In this document: positions 1 to 8,675 of the stretch, one piece after another
Layout of the letters: every line of letters begins with the position of its first letter
Position numbering within the stretch: position 1 is the first letter of the stretch
Source: Flavobacterium tructae
Lineage (GTDB): Bacteria > Bacteroidota > Bacteroidia > Flavobacteriales > Flavobacteriaceae
NCBI RefSeq assembly: GCF_002217475.1
Contig: NZ_MUHH01000015.1
Coordinates: 36,131 to 87,352, forward strand
Reading direction: 5' to 3'
DNA: 51,222 bases
Program-made: the position numbers and the translations under genes
The notes under the pieces: model-generated
Told to the model about the DNA's origin: nothing
The model's input: only the letters and a program-made list of their open reading frames with translations
Databases searched by the model: none

Positions 1-40
1 AATCTTAGTATCTCAGCACCTTAGTACCTCAGAACTTAAA
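1..40. repeat. Tail of a degenerate 'cttagtatctcag' intergenic repeat
   Basis: The window opens in low-complexity filler made of variants of 'cttagtacctcag'. The same word family recurs near 9700, 11270, 16140, 18480 and 18600. It carries no ORF. It lies just downstream of the ornithine aminotransferase stop codon. Confidence 0.6.
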
Positions 41-45
41 AAAAA

Positions 46-1299
46 CTAATTCTTGAAAGCATCCAGTGATTTCTCGATAATTTCAAGACACTCCTGAATT
101 TGAGATTCGGTCATCACTAAAGGCGGTGCCAGTCTAATTTTATTTCCATGAGTTGGCTTAGCCAATAATCCGTTATCTCTGAATTTCAAACAAATTTCCC
201 ACGCCAAATCTGAATCTTCACCACAATTAATCACAATTGCATTTAATAATCCTTTACCACGAACCAGTGTGATCAGGTTATTGCGTTCTGCAATTTCATT
301 TAGTCCTTTTCTTAAAATAATTCCCAGACGTTCTGCATTTTCGGCAAGATTTTCTTCTTTGATTACTTCAAGAGCAGCTATCGCAACCGCAGCTGCAACC
401 GGATTTCCTCCAAAAGTTGATCCATGTTGTCCCGGTTTGATTACATTCATAATTTCATCATTACACAAAACTGCTGATACCGGATACACCCCGCCAGAAA
501 TTGCTTTTCCTAAAATTAAAATATCAGGTTGTACATTTTCATGCTGTACGGCCAATAATTTTCCAGTACGTGCGATTCCTGTCTGAACCTCATCTGCGAT
601 GAACAAAACATTATGTTTTTCACACAATGCTTTGGCTTTCGCTAAATATCCTTCAGAAGGAACATAAACTCCTGCTTCTCCCTGAATTGGTTCTACTAAA
701 AACCCTGCAATATTTTTTGACGACTCCAATGCTTTTTCAAGAGCAGCCAGATTATCGTATTCTATTTTTATAAATCCTTCTGTAAAAGGTCCGAAATTTT
801 TGCGTGCTACTTCATCATTTGAAAACGAAATGATGGTAGTCGTTCTTCCGTGAAAGTTGTTCTCGCACACGATTACCTGTGCCTGATTTTCCGGAATTCC
901 TTTTACTTCATAAGCCCATTTTCTACACACTTTAAGAGCCGTTTCAACTGCTTCGGCACCGGTATTCATAGGCAATACTTTATCGAAACCAAAATACTTT
1001 GTTACAAATTCCTCATAATTACCTAATTTATCATTGTAAAAAGCACGCGAAGTCAGCGTAAGTTTTTGAGCCTGATCGACCATAGCCTTCACAATCTTTG
1101 GATGACAGTGTCCTTGATTTACGGCAGAATAAGCAGATAAAAAATCAAAGTATTTTTTTCCGTCTACATCCCATACATAAACCCCTTCTCCTCTTTCTAA
1201 AACAACAGGAAGTGGATGGTAATTATGTGCTCCGTATTTATTTTCTTTTTCAATCAAAACCTCTGATTTTGACGACAGGGCATTTTCAGTATGAATCAT
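46..1299 (-). CDS. rocD: Ornithine--oxo-acid aminotransferase (OAT)
   Basis: This is a PLP-dependent class III aminotransferase of 417 residues, the usual bacterial OAT length. It should convert ornithine plus 2-oxoglutarate to glutamate-5-semialdehyde plus glutamate in the cytosol. Visible signatures are [10 protein letters not shown] (112-121), FHGRTTT (149-155), ADEVQTG (235-241) and [10 protein letters not shown] (261-270), where Lys265 is the expected PLP Schiff-base lysine, then HGSTFGGNP. The early [10 protein letters not shown] segment is typical of OAT rather than of acetylornithine or GABA aminotransferases. The gene stands alone and diverges from an Lrp-type regulator at 1584. A perfect TAnnTTTG box lies about 30 bases upstream on its strand. 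An arginase-family gene lies far away at 35290, so the arginine catabolic genes are not one operon here. Confidence in function is high. Confidence 0.95.
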   Translation of the reverse strand: MIHTENALSSKSEVLIEKENKYGAHNYHPLPVVLERGEGVYVWDVDGKKYFDFLSAYSAVNQGHCHPKIVKAMVDQAQKLTLTSRAFYNDKLGNYEEFVTKYFGFDKVLPMNTGAEAVETALKVCRKWAYEVKGIPENQAQVIVCENNFHGRTTTIISFSNDEVARKNFGPFTEGFIKIEYDNLAALEKALESSKNIAGFLVEPIQGEAGVYVPSEGYLAKAKALCEKHNVLFIADEVQTGIARTGKLLAVQHENVQPDILILGKAISGGVYPVSAVLCNDEIMNVIKPGQHGSTFGGNPVAAAVAIAALEVIKEENLAENAERLGIILRKGLNEIAERNNLITLVRGKGLLNAIVINCGEDSDLAWEICLKFRDNGLLAKPTHGNKIRLAPPLVMTESQIQECLEIIEKSLDAFKN

Positions 1300-1329
1300 G
1301 ATCTTATTTATTTAAAAATTTCTAAAACC

Positions 1330-1337
1330 CAAAAGTA
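1330..1337 (-). promoter_or_regulatory. Probable -7 box of the rocD promoter
   Basis: On the minus strand this reads TACTTTTG, a perfect match to the Bacteroidota -7 consensus TAnnTTTG, 30 bases before the rocD start codon. No clear -33 TTTG is visible at the expected distance. Confidence 0.5.
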
Positions 1338-1373
1338 TTAAAAATTTCTCATTAAACTCTCTAAAAACACCAA

Positions 1374-1406
1374 TTTTGACTTTAAAAGTCTTTTTAAAAG
1401 TCAAAA
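1374..1406. promoter_or_regulatory. AT-rich dyad between rocD and lrp, possible Lrp site
   Basis: Arms TTTTGACTTT (1374-1383) and AAAGTCAAAA (1397-1406) form a perfect 10-bp inverted repeat, and a further AAAAGTC sits in the spacer. It lies about 37-69 bases upstream of the rocD -7 box, a position suited to an activator. Lrp-family proteins bind AT-rich dyads and often control the divergent neighbour. Assigning this site to the adjacent regulator is inference. Confidence 0.4.
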
Positions 1407-1466
1407 ATAAAGATTTAAAAGGTTAAAAAAATCAATTTTAGTTGCTTTATAATCCCTTTCAGCCCC

Positions 1467-1495
1467 TTGTTAATTAAAAAAAATAGTTACTTTTA
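1467..1495 (+). promoter_or_regulatory. Possible promoter of the Lrp-type regulator gene
   Basis: A TTG at 1467-1469 is followed after 18 bases by TACTTTTA (1488-1495), close to the Bacteroidota -33/-7 arrangement. This would give a leader of roughly 80 bases. The match is imperfect at the last base of the -7 box. The remainder of the gap 1300-1583 shows no gene. Confidence 0.35.
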
Positions 1496-1583
1496 TGAAT
1501 GCGAAATTATTGTCGCCTATTTAGAGTTTTTTTTAGAACAGCTGCAATAACAGAAGCATTAAGATTAAACACAATTTATAAGA

Positions 1584-2036
1584 ATGGATATATTAGACGA
1601 ATTTGATATTAGCATCATTAAAGAATTAGAAAAAGACGGAAGAATGGCTTTTTCTGCAATCGCTGCTAATTTGAAAATTTCAAACACCATGGTGCATCAG
1701 CGTATTAACCGAATGATCGAACAAGGTGTAATTGGTGGAATCAAACCTATCATCCAGGAAAAAAACATAGGTTATGACTGGGCGTCTTTTACAGGAATAA
1801 CCTTGAATAAAGATTCTGATTCAGATCGGATTATTGAAGAATTAAAAAAAATTCCGGAAATTACAGAGTGCTATTACGTGACAGGATCCTTTACGCTTTA
1901 CATTAAAATCATAGCCAAAAATCACGAACACATGCGCCGAATCCTTTATGAAAAAATCGATGGTATTCCGGGTATTGCCAAAACCGATTCGATTATTGAA
2001 CTGGGCTGCGCGTTCAAACGAAATATCTCTTTATAA
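1584..2036 (+). CDS. Lrp/AsnC family transcriptional regulator
   Basis: The 150-residue product has the standard family layout. An N-terminal winged HTH (about 2-60) begins LDEFDISIIKELEKDGR and includes a recognition-helix region around NTMVHQRINRM. A C-terminal RAM/AsnC ligand-binding domain (about 65-145) includes the turn ITECYYVTGSF. Family members bind amino acids and switch oligomeric state at AT-rich operators. Divergence from rocD suggests that it senses ornithine, arginine or a related amino acid and controls rocD; this is inference from context. The M28 gene starts 20 bases downstream on the same strand, so read-through into the hydrolase genes is possible. Confidence 0.9.
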   Translation: MDILDEFDISIIKELEKDGRMAFSAIAANLKISNTMVHQRINRMIEQGVIGGIKPIIQEKNIGYDWASFTGITLNKDSDSDRIIEELKKIPEITECYYVTGSFTLYIKIIAKNHEHMRRILYEKIDGIPGIAKTDSIIELGCAFKRNISL

Positions 2037-2056
2037 TTACTTTTAAATTTTAAACC

Positions 2057-3550
2057 ATGATGTTACGAAAACTGCTTTTACTTACTTTGTTTTGCTGTAA
2101 GTCCATGCTGTTTTCGCAAATCGTTGTTCCCAGTCCGTCAAAAAGTGATTTCTCCCCGACACTTTCTTTCTTAGCTTCCGATTGGATGGAGGGGCGCGGA
2201 ACTACACAAAAAGGAGCTTTACTGGCCTCTGAATATATTGCTTCAATGATGGAGCTTTACCAACTAGTTCCTTACAACACAAAATCAGGATACTATCAGA
2301 ATTTCAAAATTGAAGAACACACCATAAAAAAGGCTGCACTTGAAATAAAAAAAAACAGTAAAGAAACTTTTCCCCTTTCTCCACATACCGATTTTCAGGT
2401 TACCCCTATCGCACAATCATTACAAAAAGAAACCGAAGTCGTTTTTGCCGGTTACGGATTAAATCTACCGAAAGAAAACTATGATGACTATAAAAACCTG
2501 AATACAAAAGATAAAATTGTTGTCGTTCTAAAAGGCTTCCCGGGACATTTGGACAGCACCTCGGTATCGCATCAAAAATTCAAAAAGTACTATCCCGAAG
2601 AAAACAACCTGGAAGAAATCAAACTTCAAACCGCTATCAGTAAAGGAGCCATTGCATTGATTATTATTGATTGTAAAAAATGGGGCAAATTTAAAAAAGA
2701 AACCGCCTTCCATTCCCTCGAAAATTCAGCCATCACTTCGATTCCCGTTTTTGAACTAAGTAAATTCGCTGCCGAAAAACTTTTTGCCGGAAGTAACATA
2801 TCGTTAGAACATTTTGAAGAAAAAGCGGCGCAAAAACCATCCTTTGCTTCTGCTCTCTTGAAAAAAACAAAGATTAGTTTCGCTATAGAATTGCAATCCC
2901 AAACCTTTCCGGTTCGCAATGTTTTAGGAATGATTCCTGGAAAAGACACTACTAAAACTATTATTGTTGGTGCTCATTACGACCATTTAGGCATCCTAAA
3001 CGATTCTGTTTACAATGGAGCCGACGACAATGCATCTGGAGTTTCCGGAATGTTGGCATTGGCCAAAAAATGGTCCGAAGCCAAAACAAAACCTCCCTGC
3101 ACTATTTTATTCGCTTCGTGGACTGCCGAAGAAATGGGACTTTTGGGAAGTGACTATTTTGTTCAGCATTTGGATTCCGAAAAGCAAAAAATACTGCTCG
3201 CTATTAATATGGACATGATTTCGAGAAGTGCTCCCGAGGACAAAACGCATCGAATGCTAAGCATTGGGACTCAAAAGGAAAACGATTATCTAAAAGAAAT
3301 TGCGAATCTCAGCAATACAAAACTTTCAAAACCTTTTACACTCGATCTCTGGGAAACTAACGGTCATACCGGAAGTGATTATGCGTCTTTTACTGCTAAA
3401 GGGATTCCTATTATGACATTCTTCAGTGGTTTTCACGACGATTATCATTCGACGCGTGATATCGCTTCAAAAGTAGATTTAGATAAAGTAAAAGATGTTC
3501 TCTTTATCATCAATACCTCTCTTTTAAATTTTATAAACCAGCTGCATTAA
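2057..3550 (+). CDS. Exported M28 family metallopeptidase with inserted PA-like domain
   Basis: The 497-residue protein starts with a signal peptide (cleavage expected near Ser20-Gln21). It has an M28 zinc aminopeptidase fold interrupted by an insert at about 100-270 resembling a protease-associated (PA) domain. Candidate di-zinc ligands are His307 (GAHYDHLG), Asp323 (GADDNASG), Glu358/Glu359 (TAEEMGLLGS), Asp386 (NMDMIS) and His464 (DDYHSTRD), so the active site looks complete. It should remove N-terminal residues from peptides outside the cytoplasm. It is first in a tight three-gene set: the cyanophycinase-like gene starts 14 bases after its stop. It lacks a T9SS C-terminal domain, so a periplasmic site is likely. 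Substrate preference cannot be read from sequence. Confidence 0.88.
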   Translation: MMLRKLLLLTLFCCKSMLFSQIVVPSPSKSDFSPTLSFLASDWMEGRGTTQKGALLASEYIASMMELYQLVPYNTKSGYYQNFKIEEHTIKKAALEIKKNSKETFPLSPHTDFQVTPIAQSLQKETEVVFAGYGLNLPKENYDDYKNLNTKDKIVVVLKGFPGHLDSTSVSHQKFKKYYPEENNLEEIKLQTAISKGAIALIIIDCKKWGKFKKETAFHSLENSAITSIPVFELSKFAAEKLFAGSNISLEHFEEKAAQKPSFASALLKKTKISFAIELQSQTFPVRNVLGMIPGKDTTKTIIVGAHYDHLGILNDSVYNGADDNASGVSGMLALAKKWSEAKTKPPCTILFASWTAEEMGLLGSDYFVQHLDSEKQKILLAINMDMISRSAPEDKTHRMLSIGTQKENDYLKEIANLSNTKLSKPFTLDLWETNGHTGSDYASFTAKGIPIMTFFSGFHDDYHSTRDIASKVDLDKVKDVLFIINTSLLNFINQLH

Positions 3551-3564
3551 CTCCATTCAAAACG

Positions 3565-4428
3565 ATGAAAAACCGACTTCCTTCCCATTTTTCGTATCAA
3601 AAAACCCTGATCGTTATACTGCTTTTTACAGTGAGTCTGCTTCAGGCACAAAGTCCCAAAGGCAAACTTTTCATCATAGGTGGTGGCGATCGGTCTGATG
3701 CTTTGATGAAACAAGTTTTAAATGTTTCTGAATTGACCAAAAAAGATTTCATCGTCGTTTTGCCCATGTCAAGTGAAGAACCGGACAGTTCCTTTATTTT
3801 TTTCAAAACACAAATGGCAAAATTAACTCCGAATCCAATTGTGATGCTTAATTTCAATAAAGAAACAGCTCAAAACAAAAAACTAACGGATTCACTTCAA
3901 AAAGCAAAACTGATTTTTATAAGCGGTGGAGACCAGACCCGTTTTATGAATGTAGTACAAAATACTCCAATTCAAACGGCGATTCAAAAAGCCTATCAAA
4001 ACGGAAGCACCATTTCCGGAACTAGTGCCGGTGCCGCTGTAATGTCTGAAAAAATGATTACCGGAAATCAGAAACTGCAAAAAGAATACTCCGGAACCTT
4101 TGATAACATCCGTTATGACAATCTTGAAACTGCTGAAGGTCTTGGACTACTCAAAACCGCTATCATCGATCAGCATTTTTTAAAGAGAAATCGTTATAAC
4201 CGATTGCTTTCCGCATTAGTCGAGTTCCCTACTTTAACCGGAATCGGAATTGACGAAAGCACTGCCATCATTGTACGAAACAATCAGATTGAAGTTGCGG
4301 GTGAAAGTGAAGTGATCGTAGTGAAAAACCCAAAAGGAATTCTGAAATCTAAAAAGAATAATCTCATTTCGATTGAAAATCTACGCATGAGCATTTATAC
4401 TGCCGGACAAAAATTTAATATCCAATAA
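3565..4428 (+). CDS. Exported cyanophycinase-like S51 peptidase
   Basis: The 287-residue protein has an N-terminal hydrophobic signal (about 13-28, ending LLQAQ). The body matches the S51 cyanophycinase/dipeptidase E family: FIIGGGDRSD (37-46), ISGGDQTRF (119-127), nucleophile Ser154 in SGTSAGAAV, and DQHFLKRNRYNRLL (202-215), a cyanophycinase hallmark. The family cleaves beta-linked Asp-Arg or related isoaspartyl dipeptide bonds. The export signal suggests action on external or periplasmic substrate. It sits between an M28 peptidase and an acylase, with only 2 bases before the next start, so the three are probably co-transcribed. An alternative is an isoaspartyl-dipeptide peptidase not acting on cyanophycin itself. 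Confidence 0.87.
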   Translation: MKNRLPSHFSYQKTLIVILLFTVSLLQAQSPKGKLFIIGGGDRSDALMKQVLNVSELTKKDFIVVLPMSSEEPDSSFIFFKTQMAKLTPNPIVMLNFNKETAQNKKLTDSLQKAKLIFISGGDQTRFMNVVQNTPIQTAIQKAYQNGSTISGTSAGAAVMSEKMITGNQKLQKEYSGTFDNIRYDNLETAEGLGLLKTAIIDQHFLKRNRYNRLLSALVEFPTLTGIGIDESTAIIVRNNQIEVAGESEVIVVKNPKGILKSKKNNLISIENLRMSIYTAGQKFNIQ

Positions 4429-4430
4429 AC

Positions 4431-6617
4431 ATGTTTACCACCAAAACTATAAAATTAGCCTTTGTACTTTGTTGCGCAAGTCTTCCTCTTTCTGCACAAA
4501 AAATCAATTCAAAAGAAGCCGCTCGTCTCGAAAATTTAGCCCAACAGGTTAGTATTATCAGAGACAACTGGGGTATTCCGCATGTTTATGGAAAAACCGA
4601 TGCTGATGCTGTTTTTGGACTATTATACGCCCAATGCGAAGATGATTTTAAACGCATTGAAATGAACTATATTGAAAAATTGGGACGCCTTTCAGAAATA
4701 AAAGGACAAGCCGTTTTATACAATGATTTAGAAATTAAATTATTAATTGACACCGAAGAAGCCAAAGCCGATTATAAAAAAGCTCCCTTATGGCTCAAAA
4801 AATTATTAAACAGTTATGCCGATGCTATTAACTTTTACCTCTACAAACATCCCGAAGTAAAACCGGCACTTTTAACACATTTTGAACCCTGGTTTCCTTT
4901 GCTTTGGACTGATGGAAGTATTGGAGCCATCAGTACCGCCGATTTAACAACGGGAGAATTAAAAGCTTTCTATTCCGGTAATGGTGATAAAGTGGCGTAT
5001 GTTGAAAGAGAAAAAAATGTACAGACAGGTTCTAATGGTTTTGCATTTGCACCCTCAAAAACGGCTGCCGGCAATGCTATTTTGTACATCAATCCACATA
5101 CCACCTTTTATTTCAGACCCGAAGTGCAAGTCACCAGCGAAGAAGGTTTAAATGTTTATGGAGCGGTAACCTGGGGGCAATTTTTCGTCTATCAGGGTTT
5201 CAATGAGCATTGCGGATGGATGCACACCTCTTCCAACGTTGATGTTGCCGATATGTATGCCGAAAAAATTGTCGATAAAAAAGGTAAATTATTTTATGAA
5301 TTCGACAAAAAACTAATCCCGGTTATCGAAAAAGAAATTGTAATACATTACACGGAAAACGGGAAATTAATCCCTAAAAAATTCAAAACCTACTTCACCA
5401 ATAATGGTCCGATTATGGCCAAACGTGACGGAAAATGGATCAGTTTAAAATCAAATAACCGCTCGATGACCAGTTTAATTCAGAGTTGGGTCAGAACCAA
5501 ATCAACCAGTTTTGAAGATTACAAAAAAGCGATGGACTTAAAAGCCAATACTTCAAACAATACCGTTTACGCAGACAACCAAGGAAATATCGCTTATTGG
5601 CATGGAAATTTTATCCCAATCAGAGATAAAAACCTTAATTGGTCTAAAGTCATTGACGGATCGATCTCTTCTACGCAATGGAAAGGTCTGCATAATGTAA
5701 ACGAAACCGTTCATCTGTATAATCCAACAAACGGATGGCTCCAAAACTGTAACTCAACACCTTACACTGTTGCGGGAGAAAACAGTCCGAAAAGAGAAAA
5801 CTACCTGCCTTATATGGCGCCTGACGGAGAAAATTTTAGAGGAGTAAATGCCGTTCGAATTTTCAGCAAAGGCAATCAGTATACTTTAGACAAAGTAATT
5901 GCTGACGGATATGATACTAAATTATCGATTTTTGAAATTTTAATCCCAAGCCTGATTACGGTTTACGAAAAAAACAAAACAACATATCCCGAATTAAACG
6001 AAGTCATTTCGACACTCAAAAACTGGGATTATTATGCCAAAGAAAATTCAGTAGCGACCACTCTGGCAGTCGAATGGGCGTACAAATTAGATCCGATTAT
6101 ACTGAAAGCATACGTCGATGAAGGAGAACCGGATCAGGTAGAGAATACCCGAAAATTTGCAACGAATGCGACCGCGGTTCAAATGCTTCCGCAATTACAG
6201 TTCGTTTTAAAAGAACTGAACTCAAAATGGGGAACCTGGAAAGTAGCCTGGGGAGAAATAAATCGTTTTCAACGTTCAAACGGCGACATCGATTTAAAAT
6301 ATGACGATGCTCAGCCGAGTTTACCCATCGCTTTTGGACCGGGCTCCTGGGGAAGTTTACCTTCCTTTAAAAGCAGTTATCAGAAAGACTCCAAAAAACG
6401 ATACGGTTACAATGGCAACAGCTTTGTATGTGCTGTAGAATTTGGTCCAAAAATAAAAGCAAAATCATTGTTAGCCGGAGGTAATAGCGGAAATCCTGAC
6501 TCCAAACATTTTAACGATCAAAGTGAAATGTATCGAAAAGGAAGTTTTAAAGAAGCCTTGTTTTACAAAGATGATGTGATCAAAAATGCCGAGAAAACCT
6601 ATCATCCCGGTGAATGA
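4431..6617 (+). CDS. Exported penicillin acylase family (Ntn-hydrolase) protein
   Basis: The 728-residue protein has a signal peptide (about 1-22, ending SAQ). It follows the alpha-linker-beta precursor plan of penicillin/homoserine-lactone acylases. The likely autocleavage point is Gly200-Ser201 in TGSNGFAF, making Ser201 the N-terminal nucleophile of the beta chain. NPHTTF (221-226) and a late Asn-rich segment GGNSGNPDSKHF match conserved active-site regions. The region IRDNWGIPHVYG near 43-54 is characteristic of the family. It hydrolyses amides; whether the substrate is an N-acyl-homoserine lactone, an acyl amino acid or a peptide is not readable. It is last in the operon and is followed by a clear terminator at 6643-6677. 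Confidence 0.88.
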   Translation: MFTTKTIKLAFVLCCASLPLSAQKINSKEAARLENLAQQVSIIRDNWGIPHVYGKTDADAVFGLLYAQCEDDFKRIEMNYIEKLGRLSEIKGQAVLYNDLEIKLLIDTEEAKADYKKAPLWLKKLLNSYADAINFYLYKHPEVKPALLTHFEPWFPLLWTDGSIGAISTADLTTGELKAFYSGNGDKVAYVEREKNVQTGSNGFAFAPSKTAAGNAILYINPHTTFYFRPEVQVTSEEGLNVYGAVTWGQFFVYQGFNEHCGWMHTSSNVDVADMYAEKIVDKKGKLFYEFDKKLIPVIEKEIVIHYTENGKLIPKKFKTYFTNNGPIMAKRDGKWISLKSNNRSMTSLIQSWVRTKSTSFEDYKKAMDLKANTSNNTVYADNQGNIAYWHGNFIPIRDKNLNWSKVIDGSISSTQWKGLHNVNETVHLYNPTNGWLQNCNSTPYTVAGENSPKRENYLPYMAPDGENFRGVNAVRIFSKGNQYTLDKVIADGYDTKLSIFEILIPSLITVYEKNKTTYPELNEVISTLKNWDYYAKENSVATTLAVEWAYKLDPIILKAYVDEGEPDQVENTRKFATNATAVQMLPQLQFVLKELNSKWGTWKVAWGEINRFQRSNGDIDLKYDDAQPSLPIAFGPGSWGSLPSFKSSYQKDSKKRYGYNGNSFVCAVEFGPKIKAKSLLAGGNSGNPDSKHFNDQSEMYRKGSFKEALFYKDDVIKNAEKTYHPGE

Positions 6618-6642
6618 TTTTCATTGTAAGAAAATAACGTTT

Positions 6643-6677
6643 AAAAACCTCGGAAGAAAAACAATCCGAGGTTTTTT
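6643..6677 (+). terminator. Rho-independent terminator after the acylase gene
   Basis: The stem AAACCTCGG pairs with CCGAGGTTT, followed by a run of seven T. It closes the M28/S51/acylase operon. Confidence 0.85.
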
Positions 6678-6719
6678 TGTATCGTAATATTTCTGATATT
6701 TGTTAAAAATTGAACTCTT

Positions 6720-7493
6720 ATGAAAAATTCGGCCTTTCTCTTATTTGCTACCATATTGTTTTCCAACGCTATAAATGCGCAACTAAAAGCTGTAAAATAC
6801 ACTGACGGTTCTCAGGCTCTAAGTGGATTATTTGCAAAATCTGCTAAAAAAAACACTCAAAATCCGGGAATTTTATTGATTCCGGCCTGGCTTGGCATCG
6901 ACAAAGCTTCTAAAGATATTGCAGAAAACTTATCCAAATTAGGTTATAATGTTTTCATTGCTGATATCTATGGCGAAGGAAACAAACCTGCAAATACCGC
7001 CGAAGCGGCAAAGCAATCCAGTTACTACAAAAATAACTTTGAAATATATCAAAAACGCATCAATGCCGCATTACAGGAATTGATCAAATCAGGAGCCAAC
7101 GCCGACAATATTGTAGCCATTGGGTACTGCTTTGGAGGAACCGGCGTTCTTGAAGCTGCACGCGGACATTTAAACCTAAAGGGAGTCGTTTCTTTTCACG
7201 GAAGTTTAGCCAGAGATGCCGCCCGCAAAATCGAACCCATTACAACTAAAGTATTAATTTGTCACGGAGCCGACGATCCCTATGAATCAAAAGAAGAAAT
7301 CACAGCTTTCCAACAGGAAATGAGGGATTCAAAAGCCGATTGGCAAATGATTTATTACGCTAATGCTGTACATTCTTTCACCAATCCTGAAGCAGGAAAC
7401 GACAACTCAAAAGGAGCAGCCTATAATGCCGTCGCAGCAAAAAGATCTTTTGAGCATTTACAACTTTTCCTGAACGAAGTATTGAAAAAATAA
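6720..7493 (+). CDS. Exported dienelactone hydrolase-like alpha/beta hydrolase
   Basis: The 257-residue protein has a signal peptide (1-20, ending INA). The body is a dienelactone hydrolase-family alpha/beta hydrolase. The catalytic triad can be placed as Cys137 (GYCFGG), Asp185 or Asp186 (GADDPY) and His218 (AVHSF). The Cys nucleophile is the usual one for this family. A true dienelactone substrate is unlikely because no aromatic-degradation genes are nearby; a general esterase role is possible. The gene begins 43 bases after the preceding terminator, so it probably has its own promoter. Confidence 0.85.
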   Translation: MKNSAFLLFATILFSNAINAQLKAVKYTDGSQALSGLFAKSAKKNTQNPGILLIPAWLGIDKASKDIAENLSKLGYNVFIADIYGEGNKPANTAEAAKQSSYYKNNFEIYQKRINAALQELIKSGANADNIVAIGYCFGGTGVLEAARGHLNLKGVVSFHGSLARDAARKIEPITTKVLICHGADDPYESKEEITAFQQEMRDSKADWQMIYYANAVHSFTNPEAGNDNSKGAAYNAVAAKRSFEHLQLFLNEVLKK

Positions 7494-7690
7494 GTTTTAA
7501 AACTGCGATTTCCAAAGAATAAAACGGACTTCAACTATATGGTTTTAAAATTTGACTGATACATGAAATTCGCGGCAAAAAAAACACCTGTATTAACCCG
7601 AATAATTATTTTTAAAATTTACGGAAATTCGCGTTATTCGTGGCAAGAAAAAACAAACCAAAAAAACCAAACCAATACCATTTACAATCA
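7494..7690. other. Gene-free filler with 'aattcgcg...ggcaagaaaa' repeat words
   Basis: The gap contains two diverged copies of a flavobacterial filler phrase: 'gaaattcgcggcaaaaaa' near 7565 and 'gaaattcgcgttattcgtgg' near 7624. A related phrase occurs at about 47795-47830. An in-frame GTG at 7640 falls inside this filler, so I do not use it as a start for the next gene. Confidence 0.5.
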
Positions 7691-8668
7691 ATGTCACACA
7701 GTCCGATTAGAAAAGACAAAACCTGCTTAAACTGCAGACATGTTGTTGAACAAAAATACTGTCCCAATTGTGGACAGGAAAACACCGAATCCCGAAAAAC
7801 ATTTCATTATCTGTTCGTTCACTTTTTTGAAGATTTGACACATTATGAAAATACTTTCTGGCGTACTATCAGATACCTTTTGTTTAAACCCTCTGCATTA
7901 ACCTCAGAATATTTAGCCGGAAAACGTTTATCCTATTTGGCACCTGTACGCTTATACATCTTTATCAGTTTTGTCACTTTTTTAATGATTGCTTTATTTC
8001 CCGGCCATTCAAAAGAAACCTCAACTGATTTTAATCTCGACGTGAGCCGCAAGAAAGAAGTTCCAAAAAATATTTTCACAGGAGATCTTAATGATTTAAA
8101 ACCCGGAGATGGTTTTGACAAATTTACAAAAGAAGTCGATTCCGTTCAAAAATATGCTCCGGAGGAAAAAAAATTAGATTCGTTTAGTTACTGGATGATT
8201 CAAAAAGTAAAATATGTAAAAGAGCACAATACCAAAAAAGAACTCATTAGCAAGTTTACAGAGTCTTTTGTACACAACATTCCAAAAGTACTTTTCATTA
8301 TAATGCCACTATTTGCCTTCATTTTATGGCTCTTTCACGGTAAAAAAAGATGGTATTATTTTGATCATGGAATATTCACCTTACATTATTTTTCTTTTTT
8401 ACTTCTCGTAACCTCCATCTTATTTATTATCCGGAGATTGGTTGGGTTATTTGGAGAAGAAAGCCCACTATCTTTTATTTCAAGTATAACTGACTTTTTT
8501 GGAGGCCTCTGGATGTTTTACTATTTTTTTCCGGCACACCACCGTTTTTATGGCGAAACAAGATGGATTTCCTTCTTTAAAAGCATCATATTGATGTTTA
8601 TAAACTTTACTGTCATCTTATTTTTATTAGTTTTCTACATTTTCTATACCTTTATCAATTTACACTAA
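7691..8668 (+). CDS. DUF3667 family membrane protein with N-terminal zinc ribbon
   Basis: From the ATG at 7691 the product is 325 residues. The N-terminus carries a Cys4 ribbon, CLNCRHVVEQKYCPNCG, followed by a conserved region around FVHFFEDLTHYENTFWRT. About four hydrophobic segments follow: near LYIFISFVTFLMIAL, then around LFIIMPLFAFILW, FLLLVTSILFII, and the C-terminal ILMFINFTVILFLLVFYIF. A polar, presumably non-membrane stretch of about 90 residues lies between the first and second. I recognise this as the DUF3667 type common in Bacteroidota; its function is unknown. An upstream GTG (7640) would add 17 Lys/Asn-rich residues encoded by filler repeat, so the ATG is preferred. The next gene, an M28 lipoprotein, starts 7 bases after the stop, suggesting co-transcription. 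Confidence 0.8.
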   Translation: MSHSPIRKDKTCLNCRHVVEQKYCPNCGQENTESRKTFHYLFVHFFEDLTHYENTFWRTIRYLLFKPSALTSEYLAGKRLSYLAPVRLYIFISFVTFLMIALFPGHSKETSTDFNLDVSRKKEVPKNIFTGDLNDLKPGDGFDKFTKEVDSVQKYAPEEKKLDSFSYWMIQKVKYVKEHNTKKELISKFTESFVHNIPKVLFIIMPLFAFILWLFHGKKRWYYFDHGIFTLHYFSFLLLVTSILFIIRRLVGLFGEESPLSFISSITDFFGGLWMFYYFFPAHHRFYGETRWISFFKSIILMFINFTVILFLLVFYIFYTFINLH

Positions 8669-8675
8669 ACAACAT

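Noticed and set aside
269..586. Plus-strand frame inside rocD
   Set aside because: Shadow frame opposite a clear aminotransferase gene.
7640..7690. GTG-initiated extension of the DUF3667 protein
   Set aside because: The added residues are encoded by dispersed filler repeat, and ATG at 7691 directly precedes the conserved region.
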